Assembly (NCBI GenBank): GCA_947589595.1
Contig: CANQBV010000004.1
Coordinates: forward strand, 55,466 to 119,465
DNA from: an uncultured Clostridia bacterium
GTDB taxonomy: Bacteria; Bacillota; Clostridia; Oscillospirales; SIG627
Length of the DNA stretch: 64,000 nucleotides
Direction: 5' to 3'
Each line of letters opens with the position of its first letter. Within the stretch, counting starts at the first letter, position 1. Positions 51,068-59,691 of this stretch are shown here, piece after piece. The notes under the pieces were generated by a model, which did no database searches, was not told where the DNA came from, and saw nothing but the letters and a program-made list of their open reading frames with translations. A program made the translations under genes and the position numbers.

Positions 51068-52093
51068 TTATTCTGCTTTGATATCGATCTTATGTCCGCA
51101 GAGCTTCACGGCAAGACGCACGTTCTGTCCTTCTTTGCCAATCGCCAGCGAAAGCTGATCGGCCGCCACATGCGCCTGGCAGGTTCCGTCGGCGTTGACG
51201 TCCACGGAAAGCACCTGGGCGGGAGCAAGGGACGCGGCAATGAATTCCGCCGGATCCTCGCTGTATTTGACGATATCGATCTTTTCGCCGGGGATCTCGT
51301 TCAAAATATTCTCCTTGCGGATCCCGCGGATCCCGATGCACGCGCCGATCGGGTCTACGTTTTCATCGCGCGAATACACGGCGATTTTGGATCGGCTCCC
51401 CGCTTCGCGGGCAACCGAGTGGATGATCACCGTGCCGTCCTGAATTTCGGGCACTTCGCTTTCAAACAGGCGCTTGATAAAATTCGGGTGCGTTCTGGAG
51501 AGCACGATCATCGGCGTGCGGGATTCCTTTTTGACCTCACACACATAGACCTTAATATGATCGCCCACACGGAAGCGATCGGTCGGCAATTGCTCGGAGC
51601 GAATGAGCGTGGCCTGTGTATCTTCGAATTCGAGGATCACATTCCCGGTAAGGCGTTCGATGATCTGCACCGTGCCGGTGATGATGCCCTCTCTTTTCTT
51701 TTCATATTCCTCGATCAGCATGCCGCGTTCCGCCTCGCGGATCCCCTGGATGATCACCATTTTCGCAGTCTGCGCGGGAATTCTGCCGAAGTTTTTGGGC
51801 TTGAATTCATATTCCTGCACGTCCCCGAGCTTGGCGCGCTTGGATTTTTCACGCGCTTTTTCCAGCGTGATCTCGCACATGGGGTCTGCCACTTCCTCCA
51901 CAACGGTCATCTGCCGGTACATTTTCACATTTCTCTTTACCGGGTCGATGGAAACGCGGACGTTGGTTTCATTATTGTTTTCTTTTTTATAGGCGGTGAG
52001 AAGCGCCGTCTCCACCTTTTCCAGCATATATTCCTTCGGGATGCCTTTTTCCTTTTCCAAAGCTTCGAGCGCGTCAAAAAATTCGTTGTTCAT
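51068..52093 (-). CDS. nusA: Transcription termination/antitermination factor NusA
   Basis: NusA binds RNA polymerase and modulates pausing. The N-terminal domain, S1 domain (EGIITGTVQIIERLTGNVILEF) and two KH domains are present; the second contains SLAIGKEGQNVRLA. In KH1 the usual IGQRG reads IGIRG. The protein of 341 residues lacks the acidic C-terminal repeats of proteobacterial NusA, which is normal for Firmicutes. Confidence 0.96.
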   Translation of the reverse strand: MNNEFFDALEALEKEKGIPKEYMLEKVETALLTAYKKENNNETNVRVSIDPVKRNVKMYRQMTVVEEVADPMCEITLEKAREKSKRAKLGDVQEYEFKPKNFGRIPAQTAKMVIIQGIREAERGMLIEEYEKKREGIITGTVQIIERLTGNVILEFEDTQATLIRSEQLPTDRFRVGDHIKVYVCEVKKESRTPMIVLSRTHPNFIKRLFESEVPEIQDGTVIIHSVAREAGSRSKIAVYSRDENVDPIGACIGIRGIRKENILNEIPGEKIDIVKYSEDPAEFIAASLAPAQVLSVDVNADGTCQAHVAADQLSLAIGKEGQNVRLAVKLCGHKIDIKAE

Positions 52094-52123
52094 TGCGGTA
52101 TCCTTTCCATTTTGTCTTTCTTA

Positions 52124-52615
52124 TCATTCAAAATCGGGTGCGACTGTGGTAACTTTTGCAATTTTTTCTCTTTGCGCCGTCAAAATCTCGCCGTTTTCCA
52201 TTTTCAGCGAAAGAGTCTGGTTTTCGTAGGACTGCAAAATTCCGCGGAACACCTTTTTGCCGTTCTGCGGTGCAAACAGCCGTACTTCCGCCTTTTCGCC
52301 CAAAAAGGCGGCGAAATGCTCCGGTCGTTTCAGTTCCCGCTCCAACCCCGCCGAAGAAACCTCTAGGTAATAGCTTTCCTCGATCGGATCGGCTTCATCC
52401 AAAATCGGATTGATAAGCCTGGTCACCTTTTCGCAGTCGTTAAGATCGATCGGACGGGAACGGTCTTTGTTTTCGATCGTCACAAGCAGGTTGTAGTCTG
52501 CCCCTTCCTTATAAAAATCCACGTCCCACAGGAAATATCCGGCGTCTTCGATCACACGGCGGCAAAGCGTTTCCACAAGCTCTGCGGTGTTTTTCGGTTT
52601 TTTCTTTTCCGCCAT
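52124..52615 (-). CDS. rimP: Ribosome maturation factor RimP
   Basis: RimP is needed for 30S maturation. The family strings GYFLWDVDFYKEGADYNLLVTI and YYLEVSSAGLERELKRPEHF are present. ATG 52615 has AAAGGAG at eight bases; the TTG at 52621 of the ORF track is too close to that site. It is the first gene of the rimP-nusA-infB operon. Confidence 0.94.
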   Translation of the reverse strand: MAEKKKPKNTAELVETLCRRVIEDAGYFLWDVDFYKEGADYNLLVTIENKDRSRPIDLNDCEKVTRLINPILDEADPIEESYYLEVSSAGLERELKRPEHFAAFLGEKAEVRLFAPQNGKKVFRGILQSYENQTLSLKMENGEILTAQREKIAKVTTVAPDFE

Positions 52616-52651
52616 TACCAAACTCCTTTTTCAATTATCCAAAACAAAAGT

Positions 52652-52678
52652 GAAAAGAGTGGACATTCCACTCTTTTC
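52652..52678 (-). other. Stem-loop in the leader of the rimP-nusA operon
   Basis: GAAAAGAGTGGA pairs perfectly over 12 bp with TCCACTCTTTTC around three bases. Only a broken T-run follows (ACTTTTGTTTTGG), so it may be a weak attenuator or a stability element. Confidence 0.55.
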
Positions 52679-52705
52679 CCATACTCCTATTCTGTTCTTC
52701 GTAGT

Positions 52706-52734
52706 AGTATAGCAGGAAAGAATCAAAAAATCAA
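52706..52734 (-). promoter_or_regulatory. Promoter of the rimP-nusA-infB operon
   Basis: On the minus strand TTGATT and TATACT are separated by 17 bases. Confidence 0.8.
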
Positions 52735-52793
52735 GCTTTTTTTGAAAAAAATCCCATTCGAACGAATTTTTTTGGAAAAAATTCGGAAAGGAA

Positions 52794-52822
52794 TTGATAA
52801 AACGTTTTTTTTGTGGTACACT
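52794..52822 (+). promoter_or_regulatory. Promoter of the 182-residue lipoprotein gene
   Basis: TTGATA and TACACT are separated by 17 bases. The spacer holds a long T-run. Confidence 0.65.
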
Positions 52823-52886
52823 AACTGAAGCCAAAACCCGCAAAAAGAAAGGAAGCTTTCTTCCTTATGAAACGGAGGACCCATCT

Positions 52887-53435
52887 TTGAAAAAGATTTT
52901 GATCGCGGCGCTTTTGATTTTTGCCCTTGTACTGTGCGCCTGTCAGAAAGAGCCCCCTGTCGCCACCGTAACCGAAGAGCCGTTCTACGAAGACACGTCC
53001 GTCAACCAGGGAGATCTGACCGATCCCAACGAACTGCTCGAACAAGCGGAAACCTTCCTGTCCTACGAGGATAAGGGGCTGGTGAAAAAGAAAGGAACCT
53101 ATGAAATTACCTTGCTGAATACGCAAAACGATTTTGCTGCCTACAAGGACTTTTTCCCCGCCGAAACCACTGAAAAAATAGAAGGACTCATCGAGCGCAA
53201 CCGGAACGGCGGCTATACGGCTCTGATGGAGATCTATTCCGCCTATTCGATCTCAGAGCTGAGCTTCAATTCTCTCTATCGGGATACGGAACAGATCACG
53301 GCGCTCATTTCCGTTTCGCCCTACGAAGAAAATGAACTGGCGGAACCGCCGGAAGAAAACCACATTTTTCTGGTTTTATCGCTGCCGGCAGAAGTGCGCG
53401 GCGGTATGAATATTGTTTACGAAATCATGGAATAA
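52887..53435 (+). CDS. Lipoprotein of unknown function
   Basis: The true start is a TTG at 52887 (GGAGG eight bases upstream), not the ORF-track start, which lies on the promoter. The signal peptide KKILIAALLIFALVLCAC ends in a lipobox, so the protein is membrane-anchored outside the cell. The mature part of about 160 residues has no recognised domain. It shows an acidic N-terminus and beta-strand segments, for example THIFLVL-like and GGMNIVYEIME. The next gene, 13 bases on, is a decayed CapA-like gene. Confidence 0.7.
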   Translation: MKKILIAALLIFALVLCACQKEPPVATVTEEPFYEDTSVNQGDLTDPNELLEQAETFLSYEDKGLVKKKGTYEITLLNTQNDFAAYKDFFPAETTEKIEGLIERNRNGGYTALMEIYSAYSISELSFNSLYRDTEQITALISVSPYEENELAEPPEENHIFLVLSLPAEVRGGMNIVYEIME

Positions 53436-53448
53436 AAGGTGCCGATTT

Positions 53449-53979
53449 ATGAAATTTACGATGACCGCCACCGGTGACTCCATTTTGAACCAGGGCTTTC
53501 AGAAGGGCGGCTACCCCGGCTTTGCCGAGGTGCGCGACTATATTGCCAAAGGGCAAGCCAAATTCGGCAATCTGGAAACCTGTGTCACCAACTAAGACAC
53601 CTACGCTTCCGCCTACTGCGGCGGTACCTGGCTGGCCTGCACGCCGCGCATTCTGGATTGCTTCAATCTGCCGGAAATTTCCGACGTGCAGGCGCTGGCC
53701 GCTCGCAACAAGGGCTGGACGATCGGGCTACATACCCAGTACTACAATTTCCGCACAGTCGTGCCGTATCTGGAATTCGAGGACGGCAAGCTTACGCACC
53801 TGGAACTCAAGCCTGTGGAGCTTGGATTTGAAAAGCCGCGCACCTTCAAGGGCATTCCCTACTCCGCCGATGAAAAGGTAACCCGTGAAATTTTCGACTA
53901 TCTTTCCGGAATTTCCGCGGCGCAGTACGGCACGAAGATGACACTGGACGAAAACGGCATCATTCAGGTCGCTTTGTAA
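53449..53979 (+). pseudogene. Decayed CapA-family (poly-gamma-glutamate synthesis-like) gene
   Basis: The start resembles the CapA metallophosphatase family (TATGDSILNQGFQ, then KFGNLETCVTN). A TAA at 53593 interrupts it. The same frame continues with DTYASAYCGGTWLACTPRIL, which is typical of the family, and then jumps to C-terminal sequence (VVPYLEFEDGKLTHLELKPVELGF). The central part, with the metal-binding NH and GNHE-like motifs, is missing. So the gene has both a nonsense mutation and an internal deletion of roughly 150-250 residues. No product is expected. Confidence 0.8.
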
Positions 53980-53989
53980 CGCTTGTTTT

Positions 53990-54185
53990 TCACAGGGTCA
54001 CGCCCCGTGACTCCGCAAGGAAACCTTTTGAAAAAGGTTTCCTTGTCTTTCTCAAACTTTAAGGCAAAAAGAAAGAGGCTGCCCAAGCCTCTTTTTTTAT
54101 TCTCTTGTTCTGAAAGTTTTGGGGGGTGTCAGGCCCCTTTTGAAAAAGGGGCCTGACCGGGGCGGAACCCCATGAGGGCGCGGGG
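53990..54185. repeat. Composite palindromic intergenic element, copy 3, with central terminator
   Basis: The left arm has GGTCACGCCCCGTGACTCCGC and CAAGGAAACCTTTTGAAAAAGGTTTCCTTG. The centre, AAAGAGGCT paired with AGCCTCTTT (54072-54098), is a terminator with T-runs on both strands. The right arm has GTCAGGCCCCTTTTGAAAAAGGGGCCTGAC and a GCGGGGCAAAGCC motif. It separates the pseudogene from ileS, both ending here. Confidence 0.65.
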
Positions 54186-54201
54186 CAAAGCCTTGCTCCT
54201 C

Positions 54202-57200
54202 TTACTTCACTTTCACGGAAAGCGTAACCCTTTCGCCGTTGATATCCCATTCGCGGGCGGTTTCCGAAAGGGTATCGGAAATGCCGTCGCACAGCGTATC
54301 GCCGCAGATTTCGGCAGCTTTTTCGCGCATCAGCTTTTCAATCTTTTCATTGCCGGAAACACCGATTTCAATGTGATCGGTCACTTCGAAATTCGCTTCC
54401 TTGCGCATCTGCTGAATTTTGCTCACGATTTCGCGCACAAAGCCTTCTTTCACAAGCTCTTCGGTCAGCGTGATATCCAGCGCCACCGTCACGCCGTTGT
54501 CAGACAGGGCAAAATAGCCCGGCTTCTGCTCGGCGGAGATCAGAAGATCCTCCGGCGCCAGCACCACCCTGCCGCCCGGCAGATCGAGCGCCAGCGTCCC
54601 GTCCGTATCCAGCTCCTTCTTGGCAGCATTGCCGTCCAGAGCGGAAAGCGCGGCCTTTAATTCGCCGAGCCGCTTGCCGAACTTCGGCCCGCAGGTCTTA
54701 AGCTGCGGCTTAAACGAATACGAAAGATAGGAATCCACCTCGTCGGAATAGGAAACCTTTTTGATATTCAGTTCCTCACGAATGATCTCGGTATAGTAAT
54801 CGGAAAGCGGGTGATCGCACTGAATGAACATTTGTGCCAGCGGCTGACGGTTCTTGATCGCGCTGCCATTGCGGGCGGCACGGCCGACCACCACGATCTT
54901 CAGAAGCTCTTCCATATCTGCTTCCAGATCCTCGCGGATCCATTCTTCTTTGGCTTCGGGGTAGTCGCAGAGGTGCACGGATTCGGGGGCGTTCGCATCC
55001 ACCGAGCGCACCAGATTCTGGTAAATTTCCTCCGTTAAGAACGGGATCATCGGCGCGGCGGCCTTGATGATCGTCACCAATGCAGTATAAAGCGTCATAT
55101 AGGCGGAAATTTTATCCTGCGGCATTCCCTCCTGCCAATAGCGCTCTCTGCCGCGGCGCACGTACCAGTTGGAAAGCTCGTCCACAAAATCCTGCAGGCA
55201 GCGGCAGGCTTCGGGAATACGGTACTGATCCATGTTTTCATCGGTCTTTTTCACCGTGGAATTCAGGCGCGAAAGCAGCCAGCGATCCATCACCGAAAGG
55301 CTTTCATAATCGAGCGTGTATTTCGTGGGATCGAACCCGTCGATATTGGCATACAGCACGTAGAACGCATAGGTGTTCCACAGCGTGGACATGAATTTCC
55401 GCTGTCCCTCCACCACAGCCTTCCCGTGGAAGCGGTTCGGCAGCCAGGGTGCGGAGTTGGTGTAGAAATACCAGCGGATCGCATCGGCGCCGTACTGCGA
55501 AAGCGCATCGAACGGATCCACGGCGTTGCCCTTGGATTTGCTCATTTTCTGGCCGTTTTCATCCTGCACATGCCCCATGACGATGACGTTCTTGTAGGGC
55601 GCTTTGTTGAAAATCAGCGTGGAAATGGCCAGCAGCGAATAGAACCAACCTCTGGTCTGATCCACCGCCTCGGAAATGAAATCCGCCGGGAACTGGGCTT
55701 CGAAAAGCTCCTGGTTTTCAAAGGGGTAATGGTGCTGCGCAAACGGCATGGATCCGGAATCGAACCAGCAATCAATGACCTCCGGCACGCGGCGCATCTG
55801 TTTCCCGCATTCCGGGCAGGTGATCGTCACTTCGTCGATATACGGGCGGTGCAATTCAATATCCTCGGGGCAGTTGGGGCTCATTTCCTTGAGCTCGGCA
55901 ATGGAGCCGATCGCGTGGCGATGGCCGCATTCGCACTCCCAGATATTCAGCGGCGTTCCCCAATAGCGGTTGCGCGAAAGTCCCCAATCCTGCACGTTTT
56001 CCAGCCAGTCCCCGAAACGGCCCTTGCCAATGCTTTCGGGGATCCAGTGAATGGTGTTGTTGTTGGCGATCAAATCGTCGCGCACGGCCGTCATTTTGAT
56101 AAACCAGGATTCTCTGGCATAATAAATCAGAGGCGTATCGCAGCGCCAGCAGAACGGATAGTCGTGTTCAAACTTGGGCGCGTCGTACAAAAGTCCGCGG
56201 GCGGAAAGATCTTTTAAAACCTCGGGATCGGCGTCTTTGACAAACTTCCCGGCAAACGGCGTTTCCGCGGTCATATTGCCCTTGCCGTCCACAAACTGGA
56301 TAAAGGGCAGGTCGTACTTTTTCCCCACGCGGTTGTCGTCTTCGCCAAAAGCCGGCGCAATGTGCACCACGCCGGTACCGTCGGACATGGTAACGTAGCC
56401 GTCGCACACCACGTAGTGCGCTTTTTTGCGCTGCTTTTCGGCTGCCTTTGCCGCCGCTTCGTAGAGCGGTTCGTATTCCTTGCCCTCCAGCTCTTCGCCC
56501 TTATAAGTCTCCAATACCTCATAGGGGGCTTCGCCGTTTTTGGCAAGCGGAGAAAGCACCGGATCCAGCAGCTTTTCCGCCAGGTAGTAAGTCTTGCCGT
56601 CGCAGGCTTTGACCTTGCAGTAGGTCTCGGTCGGGTTCACGCAGAGCGCCGTATTGCTCGGCAGCGTCCAGGGCGTGGTCGTCCAAGCGAGAATATAGGC
56701 GTCCTCGCCCACGACCTTGAAGCGCACGACCGCGCTTCTTTCCTTTACCGTTTTGTAGCCCTGCGCCACCTCGTGCGAGGAAAGCGGGGTTCCGCAGCGC
56801 GGACAGTACGGCACGATTTTAAAGCCTTTATACAAAAGCCCTTTTTCGTAGATCTGCTTGAGCGCCCACCACTCGGATTCAATGAAATCGTTATGATAGG
56901 TTACGTAGGGGTTGTCCATGTCCGCCCAGAAGCCGACCGTGCTGGAGAAATCCTCCCACATGCCCTTGTACTTCCAAACGCTTTCCTTGCATTTCTGAAT
57001 AAAGGGATCCAGCCCGTACTGTTCGATCTGTTCCTTGCCGTCCAGTCCGAGCTGCTTTTCCACTTCCAGCTCCACGGGCAGTCCGTGCGTATCCCAGCCG
57101 GCCTTTCTCGGCACCATGCAGCCCTTCATGGCGCGGTACCGCGGGATCATATCCTTGATCACGCGGGTCAAAACGTGCCCGATGTGCGGTTTGCCGTTCG

Positions 57201-57351
57201 CCGTGGGCGGCCCGTCGTAAAACACGTAGGGCTTGCCCTGTTTGCGGGTCTCGATACTTTTTTCGAAAATTTTGTTTTCCTTCCAGAACTTTTCTACCTC
57301 TTTTTCGCGCTCTACGAAATTGAGGTTTGTCTCGACCTTTTTGTATACCAT
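54202..57351 (-). CDS. ileS: Isoleucyl-tRNA synthetase (IleS2-like)
   Basis: This class I synthetase charges tRNA-Ile and edits valine. The HIGH motif is PHIGH (56-59) inside YDGPPTANGKPHIGHVLTRV, and the KMSKS loop is KMSKSKGN. WTTTPWTLPSN lies in the editing domain. The N-terminal wording matches the eukaryote-like IleS2 type, not the common bacterial IleS1 (which reads DGPPYANG). IleS2 enzymes are often insensitive to mupirocin. ATG 57351 has GGAGGA and gives 1049 residues; the ORF-track start lies in the T-box. It is controlled by a T-box leader. Confidence 0.95.
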   Translation of the reverse strand: MVYKKVETNLNFVEREKEVEKFWKENKIFEKSIETRKQGKPYVFYDGPPTANGKPHIGHVLTRVIKDMIPRYRAMKGCMVPRKAGWDTHGLPVELEVEKQLGLDGKEQIEQYGLDPFIQKCKESVWKYKGMWEDFSSTVGFWADMDNPYVTYHNDFIESEWWALKQIYEKGLLYKGFKIVPYCPRCGTPLSSHEVAQGYKTVKERSAVVRFKVVGEDAYILAWTTTPWTLPSNTALCVNPTETYCKVKACDGKTYYLAEKLLDPVLSPLAKNGEAPYEVLETYKGEELEGKEYEPLYEAAAKAAEKQRKKAHYVVCDGYVTMSDGTGVVHIAPAFGEDDNRVGKKYDLPFIQFVDGKGNMTAETPFAGKFVKDADPEVLKDLSARGLLYDAPKFEHDYPFCWRCDTPLIYYARESWFIKMTAVRDDLIANNNTIHWIPESIGKGRFGDWLENVQDWGLSRNRYWGTPLNIWECECGHRHAIGSIAELKEMSPNCPEDIELHRPYIDEVTITCPECGKQMRRVPEVIDCWFDSGSMPFAQHHYPFENQELFEAQFPADFISEAVDQTRGWFYSLLAISTLIFNKAPYKNVIVMGHVQDENGQKMSKSKGNAVDPFDALSQYGADAIRWYFYTNSAPWLPNRFHGKAVVEGQRKFMSTLWNTYAFYVLYANIDGFDPTKYTLDYESLSVMDRWLLSRLNSTVKKTDENMDQYRIPEACRCLQDFVDELSNWYVRRGRERYWQEGMPQDKISAYMTLYTALVTIIKAAAPMIPFLTEEIYQNLVRSVDANAPESVHLCDYPEAKEEWIREDLEADMEELLKIVVVGRAARNGSAIKNRQPLAQMFIQCDHPLSDYYTEIIREELNIKKVSYSDEVDSYLSYSFKPQLKTCGPKFGKRLGELKAALSALDGNAAKKELDTDGTLALDLPGGRVVLAPEDLLISAEQKPGYFALSDNGVTVALDITLTEELVKEGFVREIVSKIQQMRKEANFEVTDHIEIGVSGNEKIEKLMREKAAEICGDTLCDGISDTLSETAREWDINGERVTLSVKVK

Positions 57352-57362
57352 ATCCTCCTCCG

Positions 57363-57401
57363 AAAAATAAAAGATCCTTTGCCCGCAAAGGACAAAGGAT
57401 C
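57363..57401 (-). terminator. T-box terminator before ileS
   Basis: On the minus strand GATCCTTTG pairs with CAAAGGATC and is followed by TTTTATTTTT. Confidence 0.88.
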
Positions 57402-57609
57402 TAAAAATCCATTGTGCTACCACCTGTGCAAGAAGCGTGCCAACACACGCTCGCCCGGTAACGGGGGCGCCGTCAGAGCCTACGGCAAGCCTGCTTTCGG
57501 TCTGCAACTCGGGAGTGATTTTCCTTTTGCCGGTACTGCAGGGCTTCCACCTTTCCCCCGCTCTCTGAAAATCCGTCGCAAAAGTACTCGTTCCGTCTTC
57601 GTCTTTCAC
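57363..57609 (-). promoter_or_regulatory. T-box leader of ileS (isoleucine specifier)
   Basis: The minus strand carries the stem I features (GAAAATCACTCCCGAGTTGCAGACC, with ATC as the likely isoleucine specifier) and the T-box GGTGGTAGCAC that pairs with the tRNA CCA end. Uncharged tRNA-Ile should prevent the terminator and turn ileS on. Confidence 0.9.
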
Positions 57610-57615
57610 TCTATC

Positions 57616-57644
57616 ACTGTAGCACAACCGAAAAAAATTGTCAA
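57616..57644 (-). promoter_or_regulatory. Promoter of ileS
   Basis: On the minus strand TTGACA and TACAGT are separated by 17 bases. Confidence 0.85.
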
Positions 57645-57699
57645 GTCTTTTTCAAAAGGGAAGGATCCGTTCAAACCCACATTTTTTCAAAAAAATTGC

Positions 57700-57728
57700 T
57701 TGACAAACAAAGGCCCTTTTGCTATAAT
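57700..57728 (+). promoter_or_regulatory. Promoter of tRNA-Cys
   Basis: Consensus TTGACA and TATAAT are separated by 17 bases. Confidence 0.92.
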
Positions 57729-57747
57729 AGCGACTGCAACCGCACTC

Positions 57748-57821
57748 GGCGCCATAGCCAAGCGGTAAGGCAGAGGTCTGCAAAACCTTTATCCCCGGTC
57801 CGATTCCGGGTGGCGCCTCCA
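57748..57821 (+). tRNA. tRNA-Cys (GCA)
   Basis: The acceptor stem is GGCGCCA/TGGCGCC. The anticodon arm GAGGT-CTGCAAA-ACCTT carries GCA. U73, the cysteine identity base, and an encoded CCA follow. The length is 74 bases. Confidence 0.96.
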
Positions 57822-57850
57822 TCGTTAACGCCTAAAAAGGCAAAAAGCAC

Positions 57851-57890
57851 GAAAACCCCTTGGTAATCAAGGGGTTTTCGCTATTTTACC
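57851..57890 (+). terminator. Terminator after tRNA-Cys
   Basis: GAAAACCCCTTG and CAAGGGGTTTTC form a 12-bp stem around five bases; the T-run (GCTATTTT) is imperfect. Confidence 0.7.
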
Positions 57891-58125
57891 GGCAGATTTT
57901 TCTTTCGCGTTTGGGGGCAAAAAATCGACGAAAAAGGTGCGGTTATTGGACTCGAACCAAAGACGCCGATTTTTCCGAAAAATTTAACGCCCCCAAAACC
58001 CTGTTTTGAATATGTTGGTGCTTGTAGGCAGCGTGAATATGGCAGACCGCATTGTGCGTGAAATAATGGAACTGTAATTAGAACTTTCGGAACTTTTTAC
58101 GAAAGTTCTAACTAGAGGGCGTAGA
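57891..58125. other. Gene-free stretch with tRNA-like and coding remnants
   Basis: On the minus strand at 57936-57962, TTGGTTCGAGTCCAATAACC is the T arm and acceptor strand of a tRNA without its 5' half. At 58012-58077 a 21-residue ORF (MLVLVGSVNMADRIV) ends in a stop and may be the tail of a lost gene. An inverted repeat AGAACTTTCG/CGAAAGTTCT lies at 58080-58109, just before the ATPase gene. Confidence 0.5.
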
Positions 58126-59421
58126 ATGGAAAAGCGCGAAATAAGCAGGGATCATTACCTGCAAAAAATCATAGACCGAAAAGAAAACGGCATGATCAAG
58201 GTCATCACCGGCATCAGAAGATGCGGAAAAAGTTATTTGCTTTTTAATCTGTATCAGGACTATTTGCTTCAAAACGGCGTGCCGCAGGAGCAAATCATAA
58301 CGGTGGCTTTGGATGACGATTCCTATTCGGAATTGTGTGATCCGGATAAACTTTCGGCATATATCCGGTCTAAAATCACGAATCCTAAAAAGATGTACTA
58401 TATTATGATTGATGAAGTGCAGCTTGCCATTTCAAAACAGGAGATGGAAAATCCGGATTCGATCAGACTGTATAACGTGTTGAACGGATTGATGCGTCTT
58501 CGTAATGTGGATATTTATGTGACCGGAAGCAATTCCAAAATGTTGACCAAAGACGTTATGACGGTTTTTCGCGGGCGCGGCGATGAGGTGCGTGTGTATC
58601 CGCTGTCCTTCAAAGAATATTACAGTGTCATAGGCGGGGATAAAGCCGACACTTATGAAGAGTACGCTTTGTACGGCGGTATGCCCCTTGCCGTTTTTCA
58701 GAAAACAGATGCGGATAAAATGGCGTATCTGAACAGATTGTTCCACGAAGTTTATTTCAAAGACATTTCCGAGAGATATACTGTTAAATTTCCCTATGTA
58801 CTGGAAGAATTGACCGATGCGCTATGCTCGTCTGTCGGTTCGCTGACAAATGTATCTAAGATTGAAAAGATGTTAAGGACGGTAAAGAATGTAAAGGTAT
58901 CGGATGTAACAATCGCCAAATATTTGAGTTACCTGACAGACGCCTTTTTATTTACGCAATCAAAACGGTATGATGTGAAGGGAAAGAAATATTTTGAGTA
59001 TCCGTCAAAGTTTTATTGCGCCGACGTCGGCCTGCGAAACGCAAGATTGAATTTCAGACAGCAGGAAGAAACGCATATCATGGAAAATATCCTGTATAAC
59101 GAGCTACTCTGCCGCGACTGTATGGTTGACGTAGGCGTCATTGAGACGGTTGAAACAAAAGAGGGAAAGAAGAGGAAAATACAGTGCGAAATTGATTTTG
59201 TGGTAAACTGCGGATCCAAAAAATATTATATCCAGTCTGCATTGAGGACGGATGATCTGAACAAACTTGCCGCAGAAGTAAGACCGCTGAAAAGCACAAG
59301 AGATTTTTTCAAAAAAATCCTTGTGACAAAAACCTCGATGAAGCCGTGGACGGACGAGGATGGCATTGTTCACGTCGGTCTTTATGACTTTTTGCTGAAC
59401 GAAAACGCATTGGAACTTTGA
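58126..59421 (+). CDS. AAA+ ATPase with DUF4143 C-terminal domain
   Basis: The protein has Walker A GIRRCGKS (29-36) and Walker B YYIMIDEVQ near residue 97, typical of the AAA_14 group. The C-terminal DUF4143 domain (about residues 200-370) ends in an ECDFVV-like nuclease-related stretch, CEIDFVVNCGSKKYYIQ. These ATPases are widespread, highly mobile and of unknown role. The gene is complete at 431 residues, clearly AT-richer than the adjoining genes, and stands alone after a tRNA, which suggests horizontal gain. The start ATG has only a weak AGAGGG site. Confidence 0.85.
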   Translation: MEKREISRDHYLQKIIDRKENGMIKVITGIRRCGKSYLLFNLYQDYLLQNGVPQEQIITVALDDDSYSELCDPDKLSAYIRSKITNPKKMYYIMIDEVQLAISKQEMENPDSIRLYNVLNGLMRLRNVDIYVTGSNSKMLTKDVMTVFRGRGDEVRVYPLSFKEYYSVIGGDKADTYEEYALYGGMPLAVFQKTDADKMAYLNRLFHEVYFKDISERYTVKFPYVLEELTDALCSSVGSLTNVSKIEKMLRTVKNVKVSDVTIAKYLSYLTDAFLFTQSKRYDVKGKKYFEYPSKFYCADVGLRNARLNFRQQEETHIMENILYNELLCRDCMVDVGVIETVETKEGKKRKIQCEIDFVVNCGSKKYYIQSALRTDDLNKLAAEVRPLKSTRDFFKKILVTKTSMKPWTDEDGIVHVGLYDFLLNENALEL

Positions 59422-59559
59422 TGATACTCATAACTAAGCATAGAGTAAATTTTGCTATTTTGAGCGTTTAAGAGCAGAGTAGCCGAAGCGGAATAAAAGG
59501 ACAGGTTCCTACTGAAAATTAACCGCATCCTGAAAATTTGCTACATGAAGCGATAAATC

Positions 59560-59592
59560 CAAAAAGGCACTTCAAAAGAAGTGCCCTTTTTT
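59560..59592. terminator. Bidirectional terminator between the ATPase and addA
   Basis: GGCACTTC and GAAGTGCC form the stem around AAAA with A-runs before and T-runs after. The remaining bases from 59422 to 59691 show no gene. Confidence 0.85.
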
Positions 59593-59691
59593 TGAAAATA
59601 CGTTTTGCGCAGGACGCCGTATTCATCCGTTTCGCAGCTCCTTCCACGGGATCCGCTTGGTTTTGATCTTCATAAAATTCTCCCATGGTTT

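Noticed and set aside
53593-53595. Possible recoding of the TAA in the CapA-like gene
   Set aside because: The catalytic centre is also deleted, so decay is the simpler explanation, and no recoding signal is visible.
57352-57627. The ORF-track N-terminal extension of ileS (92 residues)
   Set aside because: It translates the T-box leader; the synthetase start has its own ribosome-binding site at 57351.
56362-57768. A 468-codon ORF on the plus strand
   Set aside because: It is antisense to ileS and runs through the T-box and both promoters.
59600-59691. Short minus-strand ORFs after addA, including a 16-residue one (MKIKTKRIPWKELRNG)
   Set aside because: They are too short to judge and show no convincing ribosome-binding site.
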